Shown here: piece by piece, positions 1-11,445 of the stretch
How the letters are laid out: each line of letters starts with the position of its first letter
How positions within the stretch are numbered: position 1 is the stretch's first letter
NCBI RefSeq assembly: GCF_020520425.1
Contig: NC_079487.1
Coordinates: 131,710,385 to 131,774,384, forward strand
DNA length: 64,000 nt
Origin: Spinacia oleracea
Taxonomy: Eukaryota; Streptophyta; Magnoliopsida; Caryophyllales; Amaranthaceae
Direction of reading: 5' to 3'
Notes under the pieces: generated by a model
What the model was told of the DNA's origin: nothing
What the model saw: the letters and a program-made list of their open reading frames with translations, nothing else
The model's database searches: none
Program-made: the position numbers and the translations under genes

Positions 1-42
1 TAAGATATAAAAGGTAGACACGAAATGTCAGTGAAACCTTTA

Positions 43-54
43 GCTCTGATACCA
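43..54 (-). other. Primer binding site (initiator-Met tRNA type)
   Basis: The minus strand reads TGGTATCAGAGC, three bases from the inner end of the long LTR. The same word follows the 5' LTR of the copia element at 55591. Confidence 0.75.
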
Positions 55-57
55 CTT

Positions 58-2857
58 TGTAACACCCCGACAATTCCCATTTTCTAAAATAACCTCTTTT
101 TAAATATAACTGTAGGGAATTATCAAAGTATTATCGCCCGTGTGAAAACGTTACGGCTTATTCAGAATTTTGCAGCGGAAAACATAAAACTAACTTTTAG
201 GTTCATAAATAGTCTATTACATATTAGGTCCAAACCAATTAACTGAATTAAGGAAATACGAATAGTGCGACAAATTTCAAATCCAAGTTAACAAATTAAA
301 TCACTTAATTAAACGAACAGAACTACAAGCTCTCTAATCCCGATCCCAATGATGCATCATCTTCAAACCTGTAGATGGGCAACGCTTATTGATCCTTAGA
401 GACTGCTCACCAAAGATGGGTCATCACAGGATCAATAAGGCATAGCCATGATCAACACACACAAACAAAGCACGTAATCAGCAAAGCTGAGTACTACATA
501 CTAAAACAACAACAATCCTAGCATGATACTATCAAACCAACAACCCTAACATGATACTAATAAGTATAAGTAAGGACAGACGAAACATAATAAATTGACG
601 ATTATACTTGACTAGACTAAGCTAGGCTTAATAACCATAATATTATTTTAGTTGAAATAGACAATGGACCGAGTTGACCATCCAGAAGTCTTCACTAAGG
701 AAGACGAGGTACGGGCGCGACTCCGTAACCTCAGTGACCTGCGATATCGAGGAACGTTTAAATAAAAATAGGACACGGTGATCAATCCGGTCCCAGAAAA
801 GGCCATGGGCTACCACCATGAACCCCAACTCCTGTTTGTCCGTCACTTCAGACGTGCACAGTCTAAAGCTATTGCTATTCAGTTTCACTTTACATGATTT
901 ACAAATTGAGATTCCGTTATGACTCAACCATTACATAAGACAGACAATTCACATTTGTTCACAACTGTTTTTATCTTGGAATTAAGTAAGTGATCATAAA
1001 AAGCATCAATCAAGACTCATTCCAACTTAACCAACCTTTCCTTTAACCATGAGCAACCCTGTATATAGGCATAAAGTTTCAACTTACTAAACAAGGTCCT
1101 CCGCCCTTATAAAGTAGTGAAAAGATAGAAAGGGAACGACAACCAATTGATCCAACCCAATCATATAGAATAATCTAGTGTTCCCAACCAACATGTTTGT
1201 ATCAAACATCCATACCAACATGTTACAGTTCTTATAGTGCAAAATAAGTTCAATAAGTTTGTCCAACAATATTAAACATGCACATTCAATATAACCCAGT
1301 TCGTCCATAATATCAACATCACCAAGTTCAACAATAATATCAACATAACCAAGTTCAACAATAATATCAACATAACCAAGTTCAACAACAAGATTCAACA
1401 TGGTTTCATCAATTAGCACACATTCCAAGCACACAGGTATGTACGTACCTTGTGTAAACAAACTGATAGGCCACCTTAACACTTTCAAAAGTCGCCTAAA
1501 GAGAATTCTCCGCCTAAAACAACCAACGAGTAATACCAATCAATTTCTAATCATTGGTAACCATAATAAAGCATTCTAAATGCATCCTAAACATATTTAG
1601 AGCTCTCCCCAATATCAAAACTTAAACATTTGATTTCCTAGCATCATAGTTATTGAACCAGTGATTGAAATTCGTTGAAAACTTTGCAAACATCGTACTC
1701 TAAATTTTCAGCAACATTAATTCATTTGAAAAGCTTCACCAAGGTCAATCTACGTTCCTAGTATCTCAAAACAACCAATTCAATAATCCATACTCAACCT
1801 ATCATGATTAAAACTCATAAAAACCTTGAATTTCGTACTTTAAACAATCCAAATTAATATTTCAAAGTAATTTGATAATCTGAAAATTAATAACTTTATT
1901 ATATAATTTGCAAAAATCTGAAATTTATAACTTAAACCACAAGACTCCTAACTTTAATTCAAGAAACTTAATTCAAACTAATACATCATGAATAAACCCT
2001 AACTCAATATTTAATTAATCAAAACTGAAAATTAATTCGTTTTTTAATCTCAACATCAAATCTGAAAATCATATTTACCATAAAAATTACAAATTTAATT
2101 TAAGAACATAATCTAAATTAACAAGCTTTAATTTAAAATAATTAGTTACTTAGGGTTTAAGAAATAACCAAGGATTAAGGAGAGAGAGAAGGGCTGGACG
2201 GCGGTGGCTCACGGCAGGGGTGTTCGCCGGCGACGGTGGCTGGGCGCGGCAGAAATTCACGGCGACGGTGGCTGGGCGCGGTGGTGCTGCGAAATTGACA
2301 AGGCTAAGCTACGAAACAGAGGGAAAAGGAACGAAAAGAAAAGAAAGAAAGAACAAGGGGAGGAGAGATCGAATGAGAGGGAGAAGGACTCACCGGCGTC
2401 GAGGGAGGAGCCGCGGCGAGGAGGTGGTTGCTGGGGCTGCTGTGTCGAAGAGCAGAGCTTTGTTTCTTTTTTTTTTTTTTTTTTTGTTGATGTTTCACGT
2501 GAATGAGGAAGGAGAAAGAGAATAGGGTTTTATTTTTGTTTTACATGAATTAGAAAAGAGAAAGGAGTATGGTCACATGGGTTTTGTTGGTTTGGGCTTT
2601 GCCCAATTGGGCTAGGAATAGTATTTAGGATTTGCTTTCTAATTCCAATAGAACGTGATTTCAAAATCCGAATTCGTTTCAACGTAAAATTCAAAAATAC
2701 ATTTGATTTCGTAAATCATTTAAAATATTCAAAATGTAATAACATAATTATATTTCAATTACATATTCATTTCTAAAATTCGTAAATTTACATTTAAATA
2801 TATTAAATATACGTTAAAGTATATAATTAAAATATAATAAAATTACGGGGGATTACA
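58..2857 (-). mobile_element. Long LTR of an LTR retroelement (fossil), interior off the left edge
   Basis: The stretch starts TGTAACACCCC and ends GGGGGATTACA, so it has TG...CA ends with a short imperfect terminal inverted repeat. Just outside it, at 43-54, the minus strand reads TGGTATCAGAGC, the usual initiator-Met tRNA primer binding site. This makes the stretch a 5' LTR of a minus-strand element whose interior lies left of position 43. At about 2.8 kb the LTR is long, more typical of some Gypsy lineages than of Copia, but no coding part is visible, so the family is open. It contains a 27-bp tandem repeat and a GC-rich patch. Age cannot be judged because the partner LTR is outside the window. 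Confidence 0.72.
1306..1386. repeat. 27-bp tandem repeat, 3 copies, inside the LTR
   Basis: Three near-identical 27-bp units (each with ATAATATCAACAT and CCAAGTTCAAC). The unit is a multiple of three, which creates a repetitive open frame on the minus strand (VELGYVDII-type repeats). I do not regard that frame as a gene. Confidence 0.8.
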
Positions 2858-3478
2858 TTTTTAATGGTATATACACCATTTGTATCAAAGACCAATCACC
2901 CGTTGGCCTAATGATCAATATAGAGGGTCTTTAGGATATGTCATAATTTCAAATTTTAGTATTTTTTTCGTTCCAGTTATTTACGCTCCACTTTATTCCA
3001 ATTTGGCACATAAAAGTTTACATTTACACCTTCATTTGAACCACCACAACATACAACTTGTAATAATTTATTACGGAGTATGAGAGTCCAACAAACTTAC
3101 CCACTCATAATACTTTAATATTAATTTTCATTCACTTACATTGTTGGAAAATTTATAGCCACTTATTTTTCTACTTGTTACTCCCATCATCACATCCCAA
3201 TAAAATTTCTTAATTACAGTGCAAATAATAATCGTAAAAATCATATGGAAACGGAACATTGAATATTCAAACTTCATTTTTCTGATGCTTTTGGTTCAAT
3301 GGACATTCTATTGTCTTCTCAATTGAACCAAAAATATGATGAGGCTTGCTTCCAAAGTCCCACCATATACAGTTCAAGTAGACAACCGACTAACAAAGTT
3401 AATAATTCCTTCAACTCATGTCTACATACAATTTTCTCTATAAGCCCGGATATAATTAACATTTCATCGAGTTCAGAT
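2858..3478. other. Intergenic, possible SINE head fragment
   Basis: No gene seen. Around 2891-2935 the words CCGTTGGCCTAATGATCAA and GAGGGTC resemble the A-box part of the tRNA-derived SINE at 61702-61830 (minus strand TTGGCCTAGTGGTTAAG...GAGGGTC). No B box or tail follows, so it would be a relic. Confidence 0.3.
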
Positions 3479-3669
3479 ACTCTAAAGTTTTAATAAAACT
3501 TTACAAGGTACAGTTATATCTAAATCATACATTTTAAAATCAATGGCTCATATTGATGATAAAAAAATAGGGGAGATTTTGAAAAGGAGTATATGAGCCA
3601 TTGATTTTTCATACAATGGTTAATATTACTCAAACTCTGCCTTGTAAAATTATTTTAGAACTCTAGAAG
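3479..3669. mobile_element. Fold-back MITE, about 190 bp
   Basis: The left arm (from TCTAAAGTTTTAAT, then ACTTTACAAGG, then AAAATCAATGGCTCATAT) is matched in reverse complement by the right arm (ATATGAGCCATTGATTTTT, then CCTTGTAAAAT, then AGAACTCTAGA). Almost the whole element would fold into one hairpin with a loop of roughly 35 nt. I could not fix a target duplication, so the superfamily is open. Confidence 0.6.
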
Positions 3670-4353
3670 ATCTAAACCCATTTCACCCATTATAACCTTG
3701 TTAGTCGCGGATTTGCGAAAGCAAAACAAACCCAACTACACAAGTCACTAAGTAGTAATGTTATTATTTTGGTCCCTAACCTAATGGTGTTGCATATTAA
3801 TGTTAGTGGAGTACTCGTACTAGTTACTCACATGCAATGTTAAGCCAAATGATATGTTTTCCTCTTAACAGATGCAGCCAACCAACACAACACAACCTTC
3901 CACCAAACTCATTATTGTTAGCTTGCTACACAAAAAACAAGGCTGCTCCATATACACATAAAAATTTAAAAAACCACAGTACTTTGTTTTTTTCTATGTT
4001 TGTTTTTGCTATCTCTTCTAATATGCTTTCATACACCAAAAACAGAACTTTGCATAATTTTACACCAAATAATAATAAAAATACTACTCCATATACTCCA
4101 TACGGAGTAGTAAATAATTATTGTTATAATTCTAGATTCTGTTACAAGTTACAACAACCAAGATACAGATAGAAACTCCTCTTCATTCACTTGTTTTCTG
4201 AAGTGGAAAACACCCTGCAGAGATTCTCATAATTATACTCACACTCACACTTACACTTGAAACTCCCATTTTTTTTTTATACATCAAACTTCTATGATTC
4301 TGACTTTCTGAGACCAAAAAATAAATACTCAACTAGAAATGGTACATATATAC
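3670..4353. other. Intergenic / 3' flank of the subtilase gene
   Basis: AT-rich, no supported gene. It contains a TACGGAGTA word at 4101. The part nearest 4354 is presumably the 3' untranslated region of the minus-strand subtilase gene. Confidence 0.4.
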
Positions 4354-6714
4354 CTAAAGTGGCTCCTGCATTGTTACAACTATTGGACTTGTCACACTGT
4401 GTTTACCATCAGACCATATTATTGCACCACTTATTGTGCTAGATGATCCTGCTGATAGTTTCATCGCCTCCACTTGAACCCGAACCAAGAAGTTCAGTTT
4501 CTGACCCACGCGTCTGAAACTGAGCTGTTCGGGTTCTACTGTCACGTTTGTGCCTGTTGGTGGGATGATTTTGACACGATAAACCGAGTCTGGGTCGCCG
4601 ACATTAGTGGCGATCCTTATTGAATGACTAGACATCTTATGTTTTCCATATTGTACGAAAACGTATGATAATGAAGGGTAATTTAAGTTACCCACATGAC
4701 CCGCCCGTTTCGCGCCACGGCAATTGGCCTTTTTTGGGGCTATGAGTTCTATGTTGCTGGTTGTGTAATTGGAGTTGCAAAGGAAATCTATGTAGTCATA
4801 GGTTGTAAGGTCATAGATTAAACCCGGGTCCATTGCCTTTTGTGGGTGGACATGACCTGCCCCGATATCCATTACCGTGGACTCGTTTCCGGTCGACTCG
4901 TCTTTCATGATGCCTCCCTGGTTGTCGAGAGTGTATGCCGTCGTCATCAAGGCGGACCGTACGGCAGCCGGGCTCCAATCGGGATGAGCTGCTTTTAGCA
5001 ACGCTGCGAGGCCCGATACGTGTGGACAAGCCATTGATGTCCCTGACAATATATTAAACTTCGCCTTCCGTCGGTCTGTGATTAAGCCCGACGGGCCAAC
5101 CCGTTCGGTCCATGAGGCTAAGATATTCAAGCCCGGGGCAATTAAGTCCGGCTTGAGTATCTCAGGAGTTTCCGGGTTAGGACCACGAGCAGAGAATGCG
5201 GCCACTACCGGAGCGGGTCGGATTCCGATACGTGTCCCTCGGAACACGATTGTCGCTGTCGGCGTAGATAATTTCTTAGATTTATTTGAAATGTATTTTC
5301 GGATTATATCCCCATTGGCGGAGCCGACGGAGGTTGCGGGTACCACGTGGCAGTCAGCCACCAACCCTTCACCATCAAACACAGCATTAGCAATAATCAT
5401 ACCAATTCCACCAGCTTCTTTCACCACCTCTCCTTTAGCAACTCTAGAATTAATCCCTCTATCACACAACACTATCTTCCCTCTCACCAAAATCGGATCC
5501 AACGAACCATCCAAACACAACGAAGCAGAATATCCCTCCCCACCGCCGCCACCATCACCACTCTCCCTGTTACCCGCATACACTAACGGGTACAACTTTC
5601 CGGGCTCAAGCCCGGGTCCGCTATAAACACTCACCCCAGGAATCCTCCTTCCATTTCCTAACACTACCTCAGCAGGAAAATCCCTATCAATTGAACCTGC
5701 ACCAACTGTAGTCACCCAAGGTGCTACATTCGTCACTGAAGAGCCCCCGGGCCCACCATTTCCGGCCGACGCCGACACGAAAACCCCGTTTTGAACAGCC
5801 CTAAAAGCAGCGATTGCAATAGAATCTAGATAATATGGCACAACTACACCTCCAACCGACAAAGAGATAACATCTACTCCATCTTTGACAGCTTCATCAA
5901 ATGCTTTTAGAATGTCAGAGTCATAACACCCTGAAGTCCAGCATACTTTGTACACTGCCAACCTCGCCTTGGGAGCCATCCCCGCGGCCACCCCTTTAGC
6001 ATAACCTAAAGTGTCTGCCGGAAAGACGTACCTACCGGCGGCGATAGAGGCAGTGTGAGTCCCATGCCCATCCGAGTCCCGCGGGGAACGGAACTCCGAC
6101 GAGGCATTCATTCTACCATTGGTAGCTTCATACCCCTCTGAGAATAACTTAGCCCCAACAATCTTTCTATTACAAGGAAAATCACTAGGGCAAGAACCAC
6201 GCCATTTTGAAGGAATAGCGTTAAGATTACGGTCATTAAAGCTCTGGTGTTCGGGCCATATACCGGTATCGATGACACCAATAACAAGGTCCGATCCGAA
6301 ATCGGATTCTTCGAGTAGCGAGGAGGTGTTCAACGATGTCGTTTCGAGACCGAGGAAGAGAGGCGAGCGGGTAGTATGGAGAGACCGGACTTGTTCAGGA
6401 ATAAGTGAAAGAATGTGAGATTGTTTGGACAGAAGGTTAGCTTCATAATTCGTAAGGTGAGCGGAGAAGCCATGGAAAACAGTATCATACGTATGAAGGA
6501 CTTGTTTGGAAGGGGGGTTGGAGGTAAGGGAGTTCAAGGAGGATTGATACCAGTGATAGTGGGTAAGGAAAATAGATGGTTTAGCATTGTGATTAACACT
6601 AATGATGAAGGTTCTTTCCTCTAGTTTCGAAGAGGTTGGAAATGAGTGTACTGGAAGTGAGTTATGGAGGAGGGAAAAGAGGAGAGAGAAAATGGAGAAA
6701 AGAAAAATTGTCAT
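4354..6714 (-). CDS. SBT1.5: Subtilisin-like serine protease, SBT1.5-like (786 aa)
   Basis: Single-exon S8 protease, secreted to the cell wall in this family. Residues 1-25 form a hydrophobic signal peptide. An I9 propeptide follows (about 35-118, RTFIISVNHNAKPSIF to LHTTRSP). The peptidase domain holds the triad Asp149 (VIGVIDTGIWP), His217 (DSDGHGTHTAS) and Ser560 (SGTSMACPHVSG), with the oxyanion Asn319 (SASAGNGGPG). A PA domain is inserted near 370-470 and an Fn3-like tail follows (about 690-786). Full length for the family, no breaks. The long match to Arabidopsis At3g14240, from memory (for example VISLSVGGVVVPYYLD), supports SBT1.5; many SBT1 genes lack introns. Oddity: a GGGGGEG run near residue 388. 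A Helitron-like element begins 254 bp upstream of the ATG, within the promoter. The biological substrate cannot be told from sequence. Confidence 0.95.
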   Translation of the reverse strand: MTIFLFSIFSLLFSLLHNSLPVHSFPTSSKLEERTFIISVNHNAKPSIFLTHYHWYQSSLNSLTSNPPSKQVLHTYDTVFHGFSAHLTNYEANLLSKQSHILSLIPEQVRSLHTTRSPLFLGLETTSLNTSSLLEESDFGSDLVIGVIDTGIWPEHQSFNDRNLNAIPSKWRGSCPSDFPCNRKIVGAKLFSEGYEATNGRMNASSEFRSPRDSDGHGTHTASIAAGRYVFPADTLGYAKGVAAGMAPKARLAVYKVCWTSGCYDSDILKAFDEAVKDGVDVISLSVGGVVVPYYLDSIAIAAFRAVQNGVFVSASAGNGGPGGSSVTNVAPWVTTVGAGSIDRDFPAEVVLGNGRRIPGVSVYSGPGLEPGKLYPLVYAGNRESGDGGGGGEGYSASLCLDGSLDPILVRGKIVLCDRGINSRVAKGEVVKEAGGIGMIIANAVFDGEGLVADCHVVPATSVGSANGDIIRKYISNKSKKLSTPTATIVFRGTRIGIRPAPVVAAFSARGPNPETPEILKPDLIAPGLNILASWTERVGPSGLITDRRKAKFNILSGTSMACPHVSGLAALLKAAHPDWSPAAVRSALMTTAYTLDNQGGIMKDESTGNESTVMDIGAGHVHPQKAMDPGLIYDLTTYDYIDFLCNSNYTTSNIELIAPKKANCRGAKRAGHVGNLNYPSLSYVFVQYGKHKMSSHSIRIATNVGDPDSVYRVKIIPPTGTNVTVEPEQLSFRRVGQKLNFLVRVQVEAMKLSAGSSSTISGAIIWSDGKHSVTSPIVVTMQEPL

Positions 6715-6968
6715 TTTTTTTTGTTAGAGAGAAGATAATTTTGGGGTTATACGGAAGTTTTGGGTTAATTTAGAGTAGAATGTGTGGAGACTGTGGAATG
6801 GGGTGAATGTGAGTGTGTTTACTTAGAGACGACATTAGAATTTGTAAAGAGATGGTGGGTGGGATCCTCTGTTTCTTTTTATTTTACTTTGGCTCCAACA
6901 AATTTCATTTTCAAATTATTCTTTTGTGTAACTACTCTGTATTTGACTTAAGTTGGAGTGATTGAATA

Positions 6969-8447
6969 TCTATACCTAGCATTTAAAAACCGAAACCACT
7001 ATGTCCACGTGTCACACTCTAATTTCCTCCCTCCATTTCTTCCTTTCTTTTTCCAATTTCAACCAAGCTTTGGTTACTGATCTAATCCCTTCTTCTTCAT
7101 TCCCCTTCTTCTACCTTACAAATCAATACTCTATTTAATTCTTGTATTAAGTACGTAAATCTCTTCAGCTTTATTTTAAGTTTAACCCCCTCATTAAATA
7201 TTGTATTAAGTTTTACCCCAAATAATATAAAACGGTTATAATTTATAGGTTTAATTACTACGTGCTTATTTTTCTTAATAAGTCATATCATTGGTATTCC
7301 TAATCTTTTCATCTTTCACATTTCTTGATAACTTTATTGTCCTATATAAGATGAGTATTTGTTGATTTAATCATTCATGTTCAATGTATCAATCCACTTT
7401 TTAACTGATGGAATGACTATAAAATTTTGTGATTTCCTTCTTACTTTTGGTTTGTTTTATTCCTAAAATATAGGTTGTTCTTTATGAGGTAATGTTTTTT
7501 GTTGATTCTATCATCGTGATCGATAAACTTTATCGGTCAATTTTTTTTCAATTGCATACATGGTTATAAATGCGGGGGTGAGGAGACTTTTATAGGCTTG
7601 CAATTACTTTCGCAGCGATCTACATTTTCCTAACATTGAGGTGATGTATAATTGCTAGATTTTAATATTGCAAGTTAGGTCGACAACTCTTTTAGGATTT
7701 GCAAGAACATATGAGGTTATGAAGGAATGTTAAAGGATTTGATTAGATGGGTTGAGAAGGGTGTCATAATGTACATTTCATGGCATTAGCAGTTAGGTTG
7801 CGAAAAGTAAGAAGTATTGACATTGAAAAAATTGGGAATCAAATTGAAGACGATATTTTGTGATTGTTTCAAAGGATACTTTAACCGGTTGCAACATCGG
7901 GCTCGGAGATGACAAAGGATCGAAAATCGGTAGCCTCCAAACTCTAGCTTGCTTAATAGAGAGTATTGATGCATTGTATATTTGCATTTAGTACAATACC
8001 AAAAAAAGAGAGATTAAAATGGCAGCTTTTGGTACTACTCGTAGCATTTATTTCTTTAATTTCATAATCGGAAATGCATATGCTTTTGTAATTCACAAAG
8101 TAGTACTCCGTATATGTTACTCCGGAGTAAATATAATAATAGTAATTGTTTCTATTTTTCCTATTTTTTTAAAGAGATTCATTGTTCCTTTTATTTTCTT
8201 ACAAGGAAAATATTGAGATTTAATATGAAGATCAATTCACTTAATTTTAGGATTGATCTTCTCGTATTGTGATATAATAGAGGAGTATGTTGTTTACTAA
8301 TTCATCGCAAGTCCATGTAATTCTCCGTGTCATTCATTGTGTTATGTTGAAATTATAATTATAATTATAATAGGACAATTTATCATTTTTCTTTAGATAA
8401 TTTTCCATAGAAAAAGCACGTGCGTAGAACGGAAAAAAAAAAACTAG
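6969..8447 (+). mobile_element. Helitron-like element, about 1.5 kb, non-autonomous
   Basis: The 5' end reads A|TCTATACCTAGCATTTAAAA, the classic plant Helitron start (TC after a host A), matching the start at 14038. The 3' end is a weak hairpin (CGTGC-GTA-GAACG near 8419-8431), then an A run and CTAG|T at 8444-8447. There is no target duplication, as expected for Helitrons, and no Rep/helicase frame. The 5' end is good evidence; the 3' partner is an inference because several events may have fused here. It lies in the promoter side of the subtilase gene. Confidence 0.5.
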
Positions 8448-8820
8448 TTTTACTTAAATGGAGTGTTACACTTTTACTCTCGTTCACCCAAATTATCATA
8501 GCGTATAATTTGAGTTGCTAATTTGATAACTTAATAGTCATCTTGATATAGCTTTTATGGCTTTTCTGAAGGGTCACTTAGCTTAATTTATTGTACAAAA
8601 GTGATAACTAAATTCAAATTAAATTACGAGTATATATACTACGAAATACTTACTTTAGCGTTGTACGGAATATATATTTCTAACAAGGTAATCATGTTAT
8701 CCATCTAACCTTGTAAGCTTGTTGATCATTGTTGGTATACTCCGTATGTGTCAACTAGAAATTTAGAGATTAGGGATGTACATGGTCCAAGACCATTCTA
8801 CTCAAATTTAGAAGTTCTTA

Positions 8821-8920
8821 TTTGCTAGATTTTGATAGCCCGTTATGTTTGCTAGATTTTGATAGCCCGTACGTTATGTTTGCTAGATTTTGATAGCCCG
8901 TACGTTATGTTTGCTAGATT
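8821..8920. repeat. 27-31-bp tandem repeat, about 3.2 copies
   Basis: Units start with GCTAGATTTTGATAGCCCG at 8824, 8851 and 8882, with a partial unit at 8913. The first interval is 27 bp; the later ones are 31 bp and carry an extra TACG. Confidence 0.85.
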
Positions 8921-9222
8921 AGGAATGAAAATGAATCTAAGTGTAATTTTGCTGGGAATGTATCATCAATATATTGTACATGGTAAATTGGTAATGGAAT
9001 CTCATCCAAAACTTGTGTTTTTCTTCATAAATTTTAATTTTCACGCATTTCCGCCCTCCAACTGAACAGTTAAGTTTATTTTTATTAGCATCATTTACCG
9101 TTGAATACCAAACAAACCGTAAACACTTTGGAAAATATGTTATTACTCAAAGTATAATATTACGTTGTTAATTGTTACGAAATGTTGATACAAGTAGAGC
9201 CTGGAATACAATACTAGCTAAT

Positions 9223-9290
9223 ATTTGATTCTTGAATGAACCTTTGATATAACTAGCAATTTGATTCTTGAATGAACCTTTGATATAACT
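9223..9290. repeat. 36-bp tandem duplication
   Basis: ATTTGATTCTTGAATGAACC... occurs at 9223 and 9259 with no visible difference over 32 bp. Confidence 0.85.
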
Positions 9291-9513
9291 CTGGCTAACT
9301 TTCTGTGAGAATATTCCGGTGTGAAAGAAATACACGGGTGCAATATAATTATCTGTACCCACAATTATTATGTTTGTTTATATGTCAACATGTGAAGTTC
9401 AAAAAACCAATTTACTATTCTAGATACCATACCTCATTACCTCATCTCCAAAAAAGGGAAGGCCAAAAGAAAAACCCAATGATTATTCACTACTCCTTTA
9501 ATTTTCTTCCTCA

Positions 9514-9668
9514 AAATATATTTTTTTGGTCACATTTAGCTTGTTTCAAATTTGATAAATATTCCATCTATATATAAATATATTTTTTGGTTACATTTAG
9601 CTTGTTTCAAAATTGATAAATATTTTATCTATATATAAATATATGTTTTGGTTACATTTAGCTTGTTG
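9514..9668. repeat. 61-bp tandem repeat, about 2.5 copies
   Basis: The word TTTTGGTTACATTTAGCTTG recurs with 61-bp spacing (core at 9530, 9591 and 9652), separated by TATATATAAATA-rich spacers. Confidence 0.8.
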
Positions 9669-10198
9669 TTGCGAACTGTACATACCTATAATCAGGTATG
9701 TATGAAACTATGAGCCATACAATAATCTTTCTCAACCGCATGTTAGAGTGATTATAAAAGCATGAAAATCATAAATCCGATACCTGATGCATTGTTCATA
9801 AACCAAAATTATGGTAAAAAAAAGAACTTTGTACTTGAAAATCACAAATCCGATACCTAATGCATTATCCACGTGAGGAACAACAGTAAAAAAAACTCTT
9901 ATGGTTTTGATTAGTGGCTGCCAAATAAAGGAACAACTCGTACTCCATTAAAGTTAGAGGTTGACGACGACTACGCAAAAAAAATGCGCCAACCTCAAGA
10001 AACAGCTCACGTGTGCATAATGGACTTTCTTTAGTGACTGACTAACTGTGGACTGTGGACTGGTAGTGTGGTTAGGTTACTGCCATTGCCTATTACTCTC
10101 ACGTGGAATTATACAACAAAAATCCAGTAAAAACTAAAAACCAGTTGTTTTGGGATCACACATTTTGGCTCTTCCCCGATTACAATCGAGGTTGTTTT

Positions 10199-10436
10199 TT
10201 CGGATATCAGATATGTGTGGCAACACACATATCAGCTAAAAGACAAATAGCTAAAAGACAAAAAAGGAAGTACCATTTATGTTAAAAAAGTACAATTCTG
10301 TAAAAAAAAGTACCATTCAGTTAAAAAAAATTACCATTTTTGTTTAAAAAAGTACAATTTAATTTCTTTTTTGTCATTTTTCTTATTTTGTCTTTTGCTA
10401 TGATATGCATTTGTCCACACATATCTAATATCCGAA
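10199..10436. mobile_element. MITE-like inverted repeat element, about 238 bp
   Basis: Left end TTCGGATATCAGATATGTG and right end CACATATCTAATATCCGAA are inverted copies. Adjacent AAAAGACAAA words are inverted too. The middle holds degenerate AAAAAAGTAC(A/C)ATT repeats. Near-direct repeats (CTTCCCC(G)ATTACAAT) lie at about 10171 and 10442, but not immediately at the ends, so the superfamily is unresolved. Confidence 0.45.
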
Positions 10437-10805
10437 AATACTTCCCCATTACAATTCCCATTACCAAAATAAATAAACAAAGAAATATTTGTTGTAGCTT
10501 CTCCTTTTTGGCCCTAGCTTGTGCAGTTGTGCCTTAATAATTTAATTTCACAAGTATACGGATGTTCGTTAGCTTTATTATAATTAGTTTAGACAATACT
10601 TAAAACTTGGGCTGGATTAGATTGATTTGTCTATATTGATTAGTGTTTGGTCTTTATGATCGACAATCTATACATGCACCATTGAATTGCATGTATTAGT
10701 AACTTAGAAATAAGGTCCATGGTGCCAGCCTTGCTTTAAATTCACATATTGAATTGCATGCGTTAGAAACTTATTTTTACATCCACCATTAAATTGCATG
10801 TGTTA
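10437..10805. other. Intergenic, no feature recognised
   Basis: AT-rich. A repeated phrase ATTGAATTGCATG..TTAG(A)AACTTA occurs at about 10682, 10749 and 10790, suggesting local duplication. No gene. Confidence 0.4.
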
Positions 10806-11125
10806 GAGCATCTTTAATGGTAAGCTAATTTCTAAATTAGCTTGTCATGTCACATAATATATCAAGCTATTTCTCTTTTTAACTAGTTGGTACCCCAATG
10901 GTTAGCTAATAGCTACTGACTTGATATTAATATAGTCATATTTGTCAATCAATATTTTAAATATAATTTTATTTAATATTATTTCTTTGGCCAATTTTTT
11001 TCAAGCAAATTAGTTAATTTGCTTGGCCAAGCTAATTCATCATTTGAACCCCAATGGTGAAGTTAGTAGCTTGGAATTTTTAAAAATTGCAAGATAATCC
11101 CTAGCTACAACGATTGGAGATGCTC
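10806..11125 (+). mobile_element. Tourist-like (PIF/Harbinger) MITE, copy 1
   Basis: Ends are GAGCATCTTTAATGGTAAGC and ...ATTGGAGATGCTC, an imperfect terminal inverted repeat. A 3-bp TTA duplication lies on both sides (10803-10805 and 11126-11128), as expected for PIF/Harbinger. 320 bp, non-coding. Confidence 0.85.
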
Positions 11126-11128
11126 TTA

Positions 11129-11442
11129 GAGCATCTCTAATAGTAAGCTAATTTGACAATTAATTTGTTATGCCACATAAGATTTCAAGCTATTACATTG
11201 TCTAGCTAATTTGTACTCCAATTGTTAGCAATTGGCTTGTTATTTAAATTGGTCTCATTTGTCCCACTTGTCAATTAATTATTTGGTAATCAATGGAGTA
11301 GTTGTCAAGCAAATTAGCTTAAACGGCCAAGCTAATTTATTTATTTCACTCCAATGGTCTAGCTATTAGCTTGAAACTTTTATAAATTTCAAGCTAGTCC
11401 CTAGCTACAACCATTGGAGATGCTCAACCATTGGAGATGCTC
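11129..11442 (+). mobile_element. Tourist-like MITE, copy 2 (same orientation)
   Basis: Starts GAGCATCTCTAATAGTAAGC directly after the TTA of copy 1 and ends CATTGGAGATGCTC. The right end is itself duplicated (ACCATTGGAGATGCTC occurs twice, ending 11425 and 11442). Confidence 0.8.
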
Positions 11443-11445
11443 TAA

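Larger units (their letters stand above)
8448..10198. other. Gene-free stretch with tandem duplications
   Basis: No gene seen. It contains the tandem repeats listed separately (8821, 9223, 9514) and a diverged direct repeat of about 35 bp around 'AATCC GATACCT..TGCATT' at 9770 and 9838. TACGGAGTA-type words occur at 8104 (upstream, inside the Helitron) and 8738. Confidence 0.6.

Noticed and set aside
1087-1539. 150-aa minus-strand open frame with VELGYVDII repeats
   Set aside because: The repeats are a 27-bp tandem array inside the LTR; no start context or known domain.
2204-2525. Overlapping open frames (100 and 101 aa) on the plus strand
   Set aside because: They lie in the GC-rich patch of an LTR, are low complexity (RG/KR/E-rich), run into a poly-T tract and show no domain.
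5078-5626. 182-aa plus-strand open frame
   Set aside because: It is the antisense shadow of the subtilase coding region.
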